Positions 55,495 to 64,000 of a stretch of 64,000 nt of DNA are shown here, piece after piece. The notes below the pieces were generated by a model. The model saw only the letters and a program-made list of their open reading frames with translations. It was not told the DNA's origin and searched no databases. The DNA comes from an uncultured Cohaesibacter sp. (GTDB lineage: Bacteria; Pseudomonadota; Alphaproteobacteria; Rhizobiales; Cohaesibacteraceae), in the NCBI RefSeq assembly GCF_963662805.1, contig NZ_OY759869.1:557539-621538 (forward strand), read 5' to 3'. Within the stretch, counting starts at the first letter, position 1; the number at the start of each line of letters is the position of its first letter. The translations under genes and the position numbers were made by a program.

Positions 55495-55572
55495 GCTGCT
55501 GTCCCGTGCTTGCGATAATGAATGGACCCGCCGGATATGGCAGAATCCGACAGGTCCTTCCGGGAGGAGGGG

Positions 55573-56622
55573 CTAGCCCTTGACCTCGTTTTCAACCTTG
55601 ATCTGGATCTTGACGTCCGTCGGGCGGCCTTCTGCGGCGCGGTCAAATGCAGCCTTGGCATCTTCAAAAACATAGGTTTCCGAAATCAGCGGCTTGAGAT
55701 CGACCTTGCCGGAAGCAATCAACGCCAGAGCACGATCAAACACGTTGGCATAACGGAACACCGTTTCGATGCTGATTTCCTTGGCAATCGCCGCATTGAC
55801 GTTGAACGGCACCCGGTCGGGCGGCAGGCCCACGAGCACCAGTCGGCCTCCGGGCCGCACGGCCCTGATCATGTCTTCGTAAACTTTCGGGTTGCCTGAC
55901 GCTTCAAACACGAGATCGGCGCCCCAATTGTCGGTCTTTGCCTTCACCGCCTCTTCAAGGCTTTCCTTGGCGACGTTGACCGGCTCGATGCCGTCATAGC
56001 TCGCTGCAATATTGAGTTTGTGGTCGGAAACATCGGAAATGATCACCTTCGAGCACCCGCCCGCCAGCGCCGCAAGGGCAACCATCACGCCGATGGTGCC
56101 AGCGCCAACGACCACCGCCACGTCTCCAGGCATGATCGAGGCTTTTGCCGCAGCCTGCATGCCGATGGCGAAGGGCTCGACAAGGGCACCTTCCTCAAAG
56201 CTCACATTTTCGGGAAGCTTGTAGGTGAAGGCTGCCTTGTGCAGGGCAAAGGGAGCAAGAATGCCGTGGACCGGCGGGGTTGCCCAGAAGGTAACCGCCG
56301 GATCGACATTGTAAATGCCAAGCTTTGAGGCACGCGACGTGAGATCCGGCACGCCCGGTTCCATGCAGACGCGATCACCGACCTTGAAGTTGGTGATATT
56401 TTCGCCCACTTCCACCACGGTTCCCGAGCCTTCATGACCCAGAACCATCGGCTCACGCACGATATAGTCGCCGATGGCGCCATGCGTGTAGTAATGTACG
56501 TCACTGCCGCATACACCGACCGTATGAATGGCAATCTTGACGTCGTCCGGTCCGGTCACCGTCGGCAGATCAATGTCCCTGATGGACAACTCGTCTTTCT
56601 TTTCGAGCACAAGTGCACGCAT
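55573..56622 (-). CDS. Zinc-dependent alcohol dehydrogenase (xylitol/sorbitol dehydrogenase-like)
   Basis: The 349-residue medium-chain dehydrogenase has the zinc site CGSDVHYY and GHEGSGTVVEVG (His/Glu), EPFAIGM and the NAD-binding GAGTIGVMVALAAL. The four structural-zinc cysteines are absent, as in the polyol dehydrogenase group. It probably oxidises a sugar alcohol to a ketose with NAD+. It sits between the SDR and the kinase in the catabolic operon. Confidence 0.87.
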   Translation of the reverse strand: MRALVLEKKDELSIRDIDLPTVTGPDDVKIAIHTVGVCGSDVHYYTHGAIGDYIVREPMVLGHEGSGTVVEVGENITNFKVGDRVCMEPGVPDLTSRASKLGIYNVDPAVTFWATPPVHGILAPFALHKAAFTYKLPENVSFEEGALVEPFAIGMQAAAKASIMPGDVAVVVGAGTIGVMVALAALAGGCSKVIISDVSDHKLNIAASYDGIEPVNVAKESLEEAVKAKTDNWGADLVFEASGNPKVYEDMIRAVRPGGRLVLVGLPPDRVPFNVNAAIAKEISIETVFRYANVFDRALALIASGKVDLKPLISETYVFEDAKAAFDRAAEGRPTDVKIQIKVENEVKG

Positions 56623-56734
56623 GATTTCCTCCCAAAAGACTGGATGCTGAGGTTTGTCTTGGCTGCAAAGGCGAGCATGTGCCTTTGCGAAGCATCGGGC
56701 AGGGCCAGCATGACCGGCCCTGCTTCTCGGATGC

Positions 56735-57511
56735 CTAAACGGTCATCTTCATGCCGCCATCTACAAAGTAGGTCGAGCCGACCGAATAGCTTGCACGATC
56801 GGAGCACAGGAAGACGTAGAAATCAGCCAGTTCCTGCGGTGTGCAGAAGCGCTTGATGGGCGCATGTTCATCAGCGACCTGTTGCAGATAGCCCTGCCAG
56901 TCGCCGCCCTTGTCGGCGGTCAGCTCGCGGGCCGTCTTTTCCCAGTCCGGTGTTTGCACGAGACCCGGGTTGATGCAGTTGACGCGGATGTTCTTGCCGA
57001 CAACCTCGGTTGCAAGGTTGCGCGAAAACATCATCAGAGCGGCCTTGGTGACGTTGTAGATCGGCTCATACCAGAGCGGCTGCACCGCGCAGATGGAACC
57101 GGTGTTGAGCACGATGCCTGCGCCTTTCTTTTCCATCTGCGGGACAAGTCCGCGCGACAGACGGATCGCGGCCATCACATGGAGGTCCCAATAGGCCTGC
57201 CATTTCTCGTCGCCTGCTTCCATGATGGTTTCATTCGAACCGGTGCCCGCATTGTTGATGAGAATGTCGGCACCACCGGCCTTTTCTGCGGCTTCGACGA
57301 GCGCGGCAACGCCTTCCATAGTCGAGACATCACCAACGGCAGGCACGGCAAGCTCGCCGATCTTGTCACAGGCTTCCTTGACCTTGTCAGCACGCCGGCC
57401 ATTGATCAGAACGCGCACGCCTTCGGCGGCAAGGCCTTCGGCTACAGCAAGTCCGATGCCCACCGATGCGCCTGTGATGACCGCGACTTTGCCTTTGAGA
57501 TTGAGATCCAT
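56735..57511 (-). CDS. Short-chain dehydrogenase/reductase
   Basis: The 258-residue SDR has cofactor loop TGASVGIG (about 14-21), NNAGTG, catalytic Ser in NTGSICA and YNVTK (Tyr/Lys). It reduces or oxidises a carbonyl/hydroxyl with NAD(P). With the zinc dehydrogenase beside it, it may run a two-step polyol or rare-sugar oxidation. The substrate cannot be read from sequence. Confidence 0.88.
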   Translation of the reverse strand: MDLNLKGKVAVITGASVGIGLAVAEGLAAEGVRVLINGRRADKVKEACDKIGELAVPAVGDVSTMEGVAALVEAAEKAGGADILINNAGTGSNETIMEAGDEKWQAYWDLHVMAAIRLSRGLVPQMEKKGAGIVLNTGSICAVQPLWYEPIYNVTKAALMMFSRNLATEVVGKNIRVNCINPGLVQTPDWEKTARELTADKGGDWQGYLQQVADEHAPIKRFCTPQELADFYVFLCSDRASYSVGSTYFVDGGMKMTV

Positions 57512-57539
57512 TGTTGTTCCTCCAGGGAGTTTGATTTTG

Positions 57540-58493
57540 CTATTTCACGACCTGCAGCAGATCCCGGTTGAGCGTGAGCGCGATGGCGCAGATCAGAACG
57601 CTGCCGAAAAGGATTTGCTGCGCGAAGGCGTCGACGCCCATGAATGTCATGCCGATGCGCATGACGATGACGATGAGTGTGCCGATCACTGTGTGGCCCA
57701 CACCACCGGTCCCCCCAGTGATCGCCGTGCCACCCACCAGCACCGCTGCGATTGCAGGCAGTAGCAGTTGATCGGCCCCCGCAGGGTTGCCGCTCGTCAT
57801 GCGCGCGGCGAGCAAGGCCCCGCCCGCAGCCGCAAAAGCAGAGGCCATGACAAAGGCGAGCAACTTGTTGTTGCCGACATGGATGCCCGATGCCCGCACT
57901 GCGCTTTCACCGGCTCCGATGGCACGAATGGCGCGACCGAATTTTGTGTAGCGCTGGATATACATGCCGATCAGGCAGATGACCGCACCGATGATGATGA
58001 TGTTGGGGATGCCCGCTGTGGAGCTGATCACCGGTGTCAACACGCCGCGATAGGCCGCCTCGATGGTCACGGTCTGTGAGCCGGACAGGAACAGGGCGAG
58101 CCCAGTTACCACGCCGCTTGTTGCTAGGGTGGCGATGAAGGAGGGGACGCGCAAATACACATGCACCATGCCCGACATCAACCCGGCAAGCGCCCCGACG
58201 GCAATGGCAACCGGATAGGCGACAAAGCCAAGCGTCGGGATGGACAGCGCAACAATCACCCCGCCGAGCGAAGCGACCGCAGGCACCGACAGGTCAATCG
58301 ATCCCAACAGGATCACGAAGGAAAGCCCGGCCGCGAGGGTGAAAAGCACAACCGCATCAGCCAGCACCACCAGAATGGTGCTGCCGCTGAAAAAGCCCGG
58401 CGAGGCCACGATGATGAGAACCGAAAGAATGATGAGAAACAGCGTCGGCGCTGCCTCGAGCATAAGCTGTCGGGAGAGTTTGAAGCCGCTCAT
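57540..58493 (-). CDS. Sugar ABC transporter permease (RbsC family), second copy
   Basis: The 317-residue permease has eight to ten spans with the family elements LSFVILLGSIDLSVPAVASLGG and GGTAITGGTGGVGHTVIGTL. Its start overlaps the ATPase stop by four bases. It likely pairs with the other permease as a heterodimer around the shared ATPase. Confidence 0.92.
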   Translation of the reverse strand: MSGFKLSRQLMLEAAPTLFLIILSVLIIVASPGFFSGSTILVVLADAVVLFTLAAGLSFVILLGSIDLSVPAVASLGGVIVALSIPTLGFVAYPVAIAVGALAGLMSGMVHVYLRVPSFIATLATSGVVTGLALFLSGSQTVTIEAAYRGVLTPVISSTAGIPNIIIIGAVICLIGMYIQRYTKFGRAIRAIGAGESAVRASGIHVGNNKLLAFVMASAFAAAGGALLAARMTSGNPAGADQLLLPAIAAVLVGGTAITGGTGGVGHTVIGTLIVIVMRIGMTFMGVDAFAQQILFGSVLICAIALTLNRDLLQVVK

Positions 58494-59995
58494 ACCATGT
58501 GCTCCACAATACTGGTTTGGGATGGCTTGTTGCCAGCGGAGGCGCCGATTTCGGCCTGCAGTTCACCGTCGCGCATTACGAGCACCCGGTGCGACAGGCC
58601 GATGGTCTCTGCAAGTGTGTCGGCTAGCAGGAGAATGGCGTAGCCTTCCTCGCAAAGGTCGCGAATGAGGCTGAACACCTCATGCTTGGCCCCCACATCA
58701 ACACCGCGTGTCGGGTGATCGAGAATGAGCACCTTGGATTGGGCGTTGAGCCATTTGGCGATCACCACCTTTTGCTGGTTGCCGCCCGACAGGGACCGGA
58801 TCGGGGCTTCGGGCCCCGGGGCCCTGATGCTCAGTCGCTCGATCCAGCGTTTGGCAAGGGACGTTTCCTTACCCTTGCTGAGGCCAAGCGACCCCGTCAC
58901 GCTATCCAGATTGGCAAGCGAGATATTCTCCGCAATCGACAGCATGGGCACCATGCCTTCTGTACCGCGCTCCGACGGGACGAACCCGATGCCGTGCTTG
59001 ACGGCGGTCGAAGGGTCGGGAATATCGACCTTCTTGCCATATACGTGGATTTCACCGCTTTTTGACGGCTCCATACCGAATACGGCACGGACAAGCGCTT
59101 CACGGCCCGAGCCGATCACGCCGGCAATGCCCAGCACTTCGCCGTGATGGATTTTCAGGCTGATATCCTTGAAATCATTCCCCCGGCCGAGATGGCGCAA
59201 TTCCAGAGCCACCGTATCCTGAGGTGGTGTCTGCCGGTCCTCAAGATAGAAATTATGTTCAAGCGTTCGTCCGACCATGATTTCGTGCAGCTTGGTTTCA
59301 TGGGCCTCCGAGACGGGCATTTCGGCCACGACTTCGGCATCCTTCATCACATAGATGCGGTCTGAAATCTCCAGAACCTCATCAAGCCTGTGCGAGACGA
59401 AGATAAAGCTCGCCCGGTCCTTGAGGTCGCGGATACGTGCAAACAGCACGTCGATCTCTGCCTGCTCAAGCACCGATGTCGGCTCGTCGAGCAGAATGAT
59501 CAGCCGGTCTGACGTGCGTTCCTCAAGGGTTAGTGCCTTGGCGAGTTCAACCATCTGGCGCTGGGCAAAGCTGAGATCGCCCGCAATCGTTGCCGGGTCG
59601 ACATCGACGCCAACCTTTTCAAGATTGCGTTTAGCTGCCTTGCGCATGGCGGCATGATCAACGAGACGATGTTTCAGGAAACGCGCTTCCTGGCCAAGAT
59701 ACATGTTCTCGGCGACAGACATGGTCAAAATCAGCGATTGCTCCTGATAGACCATGGCAATGCCAGCATCATTGGCGTCAAGCGGGCCATTGAAATGAAC
59801 CGGTTCGCCATCAATGAGATAGGTGCCTGACGTGGGGTGTGTTCCCCCGGCAAGAACGCGCATCAGGGTTGATTTGCCCGCGCCATTCTCGCCCACGAGA
59901 CCGACAACTTCTCCGGCATTGATCTCAATGCTCGCCTTGTTGATCGCCGTGACCGGTCCGTAGATTTTGGTGATGTCTTCAAGCCGAATGGTCAT
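58490..59995 (-). CDS. Sugar ABC transporter ATP-binding protein (RbsA-like, two domains)
   Basis: The 501-residue protein starts at ATG 59995 (MTIRLEDITKIYG). The first ABC domain has Walker A GENGAGKST and Walker B ILLDEPTS. The second has a degenerate Walker A (GVIGSGREAL) but an intact signature LSGGNQQKVVIAKWL and LILDHPTRGVDVG. Such two-domain ATPases power CUT2-class sugar uptake. It overlaps both permease genes by four bases. The longer frame upstream of 59995 runs through the permease and is not coding. Confidence 0.94.
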   Translation of the reverse strand: MTIRLEDITKIYGPVTAINKASIEINAGEVVGLVGENGAGKSTLMRVLAGGTHPTSGTYLIDGEPVHFNGPLDANDAGIAMVYQEQSLILTMSVAENMYLGQEARFLKHRLVDHAAMRKAAKRNLEKVGVDVDPATIAGDLSFAQRQMVELAKALTLEERTSDRLIILLDEPTSVLEQAEIDVLFARIRDLKDRASFIFVSHRLDEVLEISDRIYVMKDAEVVAEMPVSEAHETKLHEIMVGRTLEHNFYLEDRQTPPQDTVALELRHLGRGNDFKDISLKIHHGEVLGIAGVIGSGREALVRAVFGMEPSKSGEIHVYGKKVDIPDPSTAVKHGIGFVPSERGTEGMVPMLSIAENISLANLDSVTGSLGLSKGKETSLAKRWIERLSIRAPGPEAPIRSLSGGNQQKVVIAKWLNAQSKVLILDHPTRGVDVGAKHEVFSLIRDLCEEGYAILLLADTLAETIGLSHRVLVMRDGELQAEIGASAGNKPSQTSIVEHMV

Positions 59996-60999
59996 TTGCA
60001 GATCCCCTCGTGCTTGCGTGCCGTGGATGATGCCACTGCAATGATGATCAGGACACCCAGAACGGCCTGTTGCAGATAGGGTGGCACACCCATCAGGATC
60101 ATGCCGTTGGTCAGAACGACCACCAACAGCACGCCGAGAATGGCGTTGACCACTCCGCCGACCCCGCCGCTGAGCGCCGTGCCACCGAGCACCACAGCGG
60201 TGATGGTGGTGAAAAGACGTCCCTCGCCAATATCGACATTGCCCTGTCCGAGCTGGGCGACAGCAAAGGCTGCCGCGAGGCCATAAAAGCCGCCAGCGAT
60301 GGTGAACACGGCAGCGCGTGTACGCTTGATGGGCAGACCGGCAAGGCGGGCAATGGATTCCTCGCCACCAATCGCCATGACGTGGCGGCCAAAACGGGTT
60401 CGCGCGTGCATCACGATTGCTATCGCGACGACGATCAGCGTCACCCAAACCGTGAGCGGTAGGCCGAGGAAGCGATGCATGATGAGGATGCGCAAGTCGG
60501 CGCTGCGAACGGCAATCGTGCCGCCACCAAGCAGCAGCGTTGCGAGACCTGCGGAGACAAACCACATGCCGAGAGTCACCATGAAAGACGGGATTTTCAA
60601 AACCGTGTGCAACAGGCCGGTGACCGTGCCTGTTGCTGCCCCGGTCAGGATCGCAACAACCAGCGCGATGATGCTGCCGGTCGGGCCGGGATCGATTTGC
60701 AGGACCAGAACAGTTGTCGTTGCAGAGAGGGCAAGAACTCCCTCGATCGACAAGTCGATACTGCCCATCAGAATGACAAAGGTTACACCCACTGCCAATA
60801 ACAGCGGGATTGCCGAAGAAGCGGCCAGACGGCTTAGATTGGCTCCGCTCATGAAGTTGGGGTTGTAGATCGAGACAGCAATGACCGCCACCAAGAGGGC
60901 GATCATTGTCGGCGCGAGACGAGCAAGTGGAGATCTGGATTGCATCCAGGTACGCAAGCGTTGCGTGGGCAACGGCGACCCGGCGGCTTCGGTGGCCAT
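59992..60999 (-). CDS. Sugar ABC transporter permease (RbsC family), first copy
   Basis: The 335-residue permease has the CUT2 pattern VTFVILMGSIDLSIEGVLAL and GGTALSGGVGGVVNAILGVLLV. An extra N-terminal cytoplasmic stretch precedes the first span. It lies between the binding protein and the ATPase and overlaps the latter by four bases. Confidence 0.92.
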   Translation of the reverse strand: MATEAAGSPLPTQRLRTWMQSRSPLARLAPTMIALLVAVIAVSIYNPNFMSGANLSRLAASSAIPLLLAVGVTFVILMGSIDLSIEGVLALSATTTVLVLQIDPGPTGSIIALVVAILTGAATGTVTGLLHTVLKIPSFMVTLGMWFVSAGLATLLLGGGTIAVRSADLRILIMHRFLGLPLTVWVTLIVVAIAIVMHARTRFGRHVMAIGGEESIARLAGLPIKRTRAAVFTIAGGFYGLAAAFAVAQLGQGNVDIGEGRLFTTITAVVLGGTALSGGVGGVVNAILGVLLVVVLTNGMILMGVPPYLQQAVLGVLIIIAVASSTARKHEGICK

Positions 61000-61085
61000 G
61001 GTGGCAAACTCCTGAACACTGGAGGCTTTTCGGAAACTGGGCGGAAAGCCTACGCCCGCAAAAGCGGGCGTAGCTCACTCAGGCG

Positions 61086-62168
61086 TTATGACTGGGGAAT
61101 GCCGCTGTCATAGCGTGACCAGATATCATCGACATCGAGCGCAGGTTCCGAAGCGAAGTTGTTGTCAAAGAATTCTTTGGCGTTGCTGGCATCAACCAAC
61201 ATGCCTTTGGCGTAGAATTCACGCTTCTCTTTGCCAAGACCTGCCACATCCAGCTGACCCGTACGCGCCAGAAGAGGCACGGCAAGACCATAGGAGCCTT
61301 GCCAGAAGGGATCCCAGGAAACTGTGGCGGCCAGTTCGCCGTCAACGACTCCCTGAACAGATGTTTCGATACCGTCGATACCGGAAATGGCGATCTTGCC
61401 ACCAAGTCCGTTCACGCGCAGAGCTTCGAGTGCGCCGATGGCCATGTCGTCGTTGGCGCACCAGATGCCCTGGAACTGACCTGCGAAACGGGTGAGCCAA
61501 GTGTTGACAATGTCATAGGCTTTCGAGGCCTGCCAGTCGGCAACCTGGAAATCGAGCAGTTCGACGTCAGGCGATGCCTTGAGAGCGATCTCGAGCCCGG
61601 CGCGGCGCTGAATGGCAACCGTGTTCGAAAGCGTGCCGCCAAGTGCCAGAATGCCACCTTTGCCGCCCATGACGCGGATGACTTCGGTGGCGGTCTTGCG
61701 ACCATATTCGGTGCCGTCGTAGCTCATATGGGCAACATAGTTCGGACCCAGATCCCACGGATGCAGATCATCGGGCTTGTTCCACTGGGTGAAGACGTGA
61801 GCCCCGGCTTCAACACATGCCTCGGCAATCGGACGGGCGTCCGCTGCATCGTTGGGGTCGACGTTGACCACTGCGTTGCCTCCGGTTCGAGCCAGAATGC
61901 CGCGAATGTCAGCGACGCCTTTCTCGCTATCGCCTTCGGTGACCAGCGTCACATAGTCGAGACCAACCGACTCGGCAAAGGCCTTGCCACCAGCATTCCA
62001 TGCTGCGTGGTACGGGTTGGATAGCGAGCGAATGGAGTTGACGAGAAGTGGTTTGCCTTCTTGAGCGAATGCTCTGCGTGAGAAGGGAATCGCAGAGAGA
62101 GCGGCCAACGAAGCCATAGAACTCATGAAGACGCGACGCGACGGTTGGTACTTTAGCAAACTAGTCAT
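61086..62168 (-). CDS. Periplasmic sugar-binding protein (CUT2 class, Peripla_BP_4-like)
   Basis: The 360-residue protein has a twin-arginine-like signal (PSRRVFMSSMASLAALSAIPF, cleavage near AFA-QEGK), then a type-1 periplasmic binding fold with NSIRSLSNPYHAAWN, WCANDDMAIGALEALR and GIDGIETSVQGV. It binds the substrate for the two permeases. Its ATG follows GGGAGGA. Divergent lacI-type gene and palindromes lie upstream. Confidence 0.92.
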   Translation of the reverse strand: MTSLLKYQPSRRVFMSSMASLAALSAIPFSRRAFAQEGKPLLVNSIRSLSNPYHAAWNAGGKAFAESVGLDYVTLVTEGDSEKGVADIRGILARTGGNAVVNVDPNDAADARPIAEACVEAGAHVFTQWNKPDDLHPWDLGPNYVAHMSYDGTEYGRKTATEVIRVMGGKGGILALGGTLSNTVAIQRRAGLEIALKASPDVELLDFQVADWQASKAYDIVNTWLTRFAGQFQGIWCANDDMAIGALEALRVNGLGGKIAISGIDGIETSVQGVVDGELAATVSWDPFWQGSYGLAVPLLARTGQLDVAGLGKEKREFYAKGMLVDASNAKEFFDNNFASEPALDVDDIWSRYDSGIPQS

Positions 62169-62194
62169 TTTTTCCTCCCAAATGGCTTTGACTT

Positions 62195-62231
62195 GCTATT
62201 CATTGTCCGTGAATAGCTATGCATAGTATGC
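62195..62231. promoter_or_regulatory. Palindromic operator cluster before the sugar operon
   Basis: GCTATTCA/TGAATAGC (62195-62217, seven-base spacer) overlaps the perfect palindrome CTATGCATAG (62217-62226), which overlaps GCATAGTATGC (62221-62231). The cluster is 27 bases upstream of the binding-protein start and is the best candidate for LacI-regulator sites. Confidence 0.65.
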
Positions 62232-62275
62232 TATAAACGTCAACGAGAAAATTCCTCTTTTGAAAAATGGGGGGT

Positions 62276-62296
62276 GTGACGTTATCTTGACGTCAC
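62276..62296. promoter_or_regulatory. Second inverted repeat between the operon and its regulator
   Basis: GTGACGT and ACGTCAC arms with a seven-base spacer, close to the regulator start. It could be a second operator or an autoregulatory site. Confidence 0.5.
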
Positions 62297-62343
62297 CAGA
62301 TTCTCAGGGATAATCGCACAACGCGATCAATGCTTCGGGCGAT

Positions 62344-63403
62344 TTGAGTGTCGATGAAAGTGAGAAGGTAGGGCAGAGTGTGAGAAAACGATATGCATCA
62401 TCCACTGACGTAGCCAATTTGGCCGGAGTGTCACAATCAACGGTCTCGAGGTGCTTCCGTGGGGATACCAAGGTTTCCCCTGAGGTCAAGGCCCGGGTCA
62501 TTGCCGCAGCCGAGCAACTTGCCTACCGACCGAACCTGTTGCCCCGTATCATGCTGACCGAGCAATCCCGGATCGTGGCCTTCGTCACAGGTGGTTTGCA
62601 CAACCCCTTCTATTCGCGTGTGCTTGAGGAATTCATCATTCGGTTGCAGGATATTGGCTGTCAGGTGATGGCCTTTCACGTCAACGGTGATGACACGCTT
62701 GATGCCGTGGCACCCAAATTGTCAGGCTATCGCGTCGACGCGATCGTTTCCGCGCTGTCGGTGCTGACCGATGCGGCGCTCGAGCAATTTACGACGCTCG
62801 GCGTTCCTCTGATTTCCTTCAACACCCACTTGCAGAAAAAGGGGCTTTATTCGATCAGCAGTGATAACTTTCTGGCGGGGCAACTGGCCGCTCGGCATCT
62901 GTTTGAGCAGGGGAGGAGAGCGTGTGGCATTCCTCGGCGGGCCGGCCAACAATCCAGCCAATATCGACCGTTGCCGCGGCTTTACGGAAGAGGCCGGGAA
63001 GTATGGCAAGACCCCCATCGTTTTGAATGATGAGTTTTCTTTCGCTGGTGGTGTCCGGCAGGCCATGCGCCTTCTCGAAATGCCGGAGCTTCCCGACGCG
63101 ATCTTTTGTGCAGACGACTTGATCGCGATTGGTCTGATGGACACATTCTGGCGCACGCCCGTTCAAAACGCGCCGGGCGTTCTTCGCATTATCGGTTGCG
63201 ATGACATCCCCCAGTCGGCATGGGCTCCTTATGACTTGTCTACCATCCAGCAGGATGAAAATGCCATGATTGATCGCGCCATCTCGATCCTTGAGAGCAT
63301 GTATGCGGACACTCTTGAAGAAGAGGAAGGCCAGTATATCGTGAAGTGTAATATGGTCCTGCGGAGCTCTTCAAAAACAGGGGTCTATCTGCCCGCTCGA
63401 TAA
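62344..63403 (+). CDS. LacI family transcriptional regulator (one frame break)
   Basis: The N-terminal helix-turn-helix is STDVANLAGVSQSTVSRCFRG, followed by a type-1 binding-fold effector domain. The start is TTG 62344 or, with a better AAGGTAGGG site, GTG 62380. The frame breaks in the GGGG at 62910-62913; removing one G joins FEQG to GERVAFLGGPANNPANIDRCRGF, and the rest is intact to TGVYLPAR. It is divergent from the sugar operon and should control it in response to the sugar or a phosphate derivative. Confidence 0.88.
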
Positions 63404-63453
63404 GGCTTCGCGGCGCAATGAAGCCACGCGATTTTCCGGGCCACGTTGCAGAA

Positions 63454-63999
63454 TCAGTAGAAAGGGTGGGGGCCATCAAACTTTCCCACTGGGATAAAGT
63501 GGGACAAAAAGCCGCTATTTCGCCACTCATGCAGCATGAAAGCGCCCGGTTCCTTGGTCAGGCTGTTGGCTGCTTCTGGTCGCAAATCCATCGTCACCGC
63601 GTGTGAGGTGCCCGGAGCGGTTTGACAAATATGATTCGAAAAGAGGCTCGTTGTGGCGCGATGGACGTGGCCGCAAATGATCTGCAGATCGCCATCATAG
63701 TTGGCGATCACTTCGGATAGGGCATCGTGATTGAGAAGATTTTGCTGATCCATCACATGAAGTCCCGTCAGGATCGCGGGATGATGGAGGCCGATCAGAA
63801 CCGGTCTGCCCGCCGCCTCGGTGAGAGCATCCCGCAGAAAAGCGAGGCTCTGCGCATCCAACATTCCGTGGGCCGCGCCCGGCACATGACTGTCCAATCC
63901 GATGACCGTAAAGTCCTCAAGCTCCAGCTGCCATTGAATGGGTCCTTTGGCGGGCATCCAGTCCGTGTCACCAAAAGCGCTGCGCATCTGGTCCCGGTT
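63454..63999 (-). CDS. Calcineurin-like phosphodiesterase (CpdA-like), partial at window end
   Basis: The frame stays open to the window end, so the N-terminus is missing. The visible 182 residues include IGLDSHVPG, LIGLHHP, the metal motif ICGHVHRATTS and a C-terminal WRNSGFLSHFIP. This resembles CpdA-type 3',5'-cyclic-nucleotide phosphodiesterases of class III. The first codons (NRDQMRSAF) follow the position of the GNHD motif in homologues, which would lie just outside. It is convergent with the regulator gene. Confidence 0.82.
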   Translation of the reverse strand, partial: NRDQMRSAFGDTDWMPAKGPIQWQLELEDFTVIGLDSHVPGAAHGMLDAQSLAFLRDALTEAAGRPVLIGLHHPAILTGLHVMDQQNLLNHDALSEVIANYDGDLQIICGHVHRATTSLFSNHICQTAPGTSHAVTMDLRPEAANSLTKEPGAFMLHEWRNSGFLSHFIPVGKFDGPHPFY

Positions 64000-64000
64000 G

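Noticed and set aside
59996..61078. N-terminal extension of the sugar ATPase frame (to 862 codons)
   Set aside because: It runs out of frame through the permease gene and gives a nonsense His/Arg/Cys-rich translation; the ATPase starts at 59995 with a four-base overlap.
1..64000. CRISPR array or insertion sequence
   Set aside because: No regularly spaced direct repeats and no transposase frame with terminal inverted repeats were seen on either strand.

Overview
The window reads as a chromosomal segment of an alphaproteobacterium of the order Rhizobiales (Hyphomicrobiales). I infer this from the cysteine-free L31 protein, the zapA / 6S RNA / formyltetrahydrofolate cyclo-ligase order, the tkt-gap-pgk order, a serC-leader-like element, a DUF4164-like protein and the ruvCAB-ybgC-tolQRAB-pal-cpoB-tilS-ftsH-glmM run. 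The genus cannot be fixed from sequence reading alone, although a marine Rhizobiales relative would fit.

Layout. (1) 1-8.1 kb is an integrated element. It starts with a phage-like cassette (partial hypothetical, overlapping inner- and outer-membrane spanin-like genes, a secreted staphylococcal-nuclease-like protein, a holin-like membrane protein). A markedly AT-rich cargo block follows, with a carbohydrate sulfotransferase and a 1148-residue GT2-GT2-propeller-TPR protein, and the element ends in a tyrosine integrase with repeated GGTACGA boxes upstream. (2) 8.3-23 kb is core: rpmE, an ABC exporter, a MotA/MotB-like pair, a split YeeE/YedE pair, an inositol monophosphatase, efp, a Sel1-repeat protein, a ThiE-like protein, pgk, gap and tkt. 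(3) 23.2-30 kb: a DUF4164-like protein, zapA, 6S RNA, a 5-FTHF cyclo-ligase, a YmdB-type phosphodiesterase, yebC, a LysE exporter and ruvCAB. (4) 30.5-42 kb: ybgC, the Tol-Pal system, tilS, ftsH and glmM. (5) 42-54.7 kb: an EamA exporter, an Omp25/31-like barrel, serC-serA, purA, a conserved membrane protein, a TetR regulator, rpoH, rluD and tRNA-Glu. (6) 54.8-63.4 kb is a catabolic operon: sugar-type ABC importer, SDR, zinc alcohol dehydrogenase and kinase, with a divergent LacI regulator. It is probably for a polyol or rare sugar. A partial calcineurin-type phosphodiesterase closes the window.

A strong technical signal runs through the right half. ftsH, the outer-membrane barrel, serC, serA, purA, rluD, a small membrane protein and the lacI-type gene are all frame-broken. 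Every break is repaired by removing one or two bases, mostly from short homopolymers, and none requires adding a base. This insertion-only pattern in essential genes points to consensus over-calling rather than decay, so I annotate these as intact genes with frame errors. The first 38 kb shows no such break.

The most novel biology is the element at the left: a large multidomain glycosyltransferase and a sulfotransferase next to a lysis cassette that includes a secreted nuclease. Second is the conserved-looking MotA/MotB-type pair with a long coiled coil and no flagellar or Tol context.
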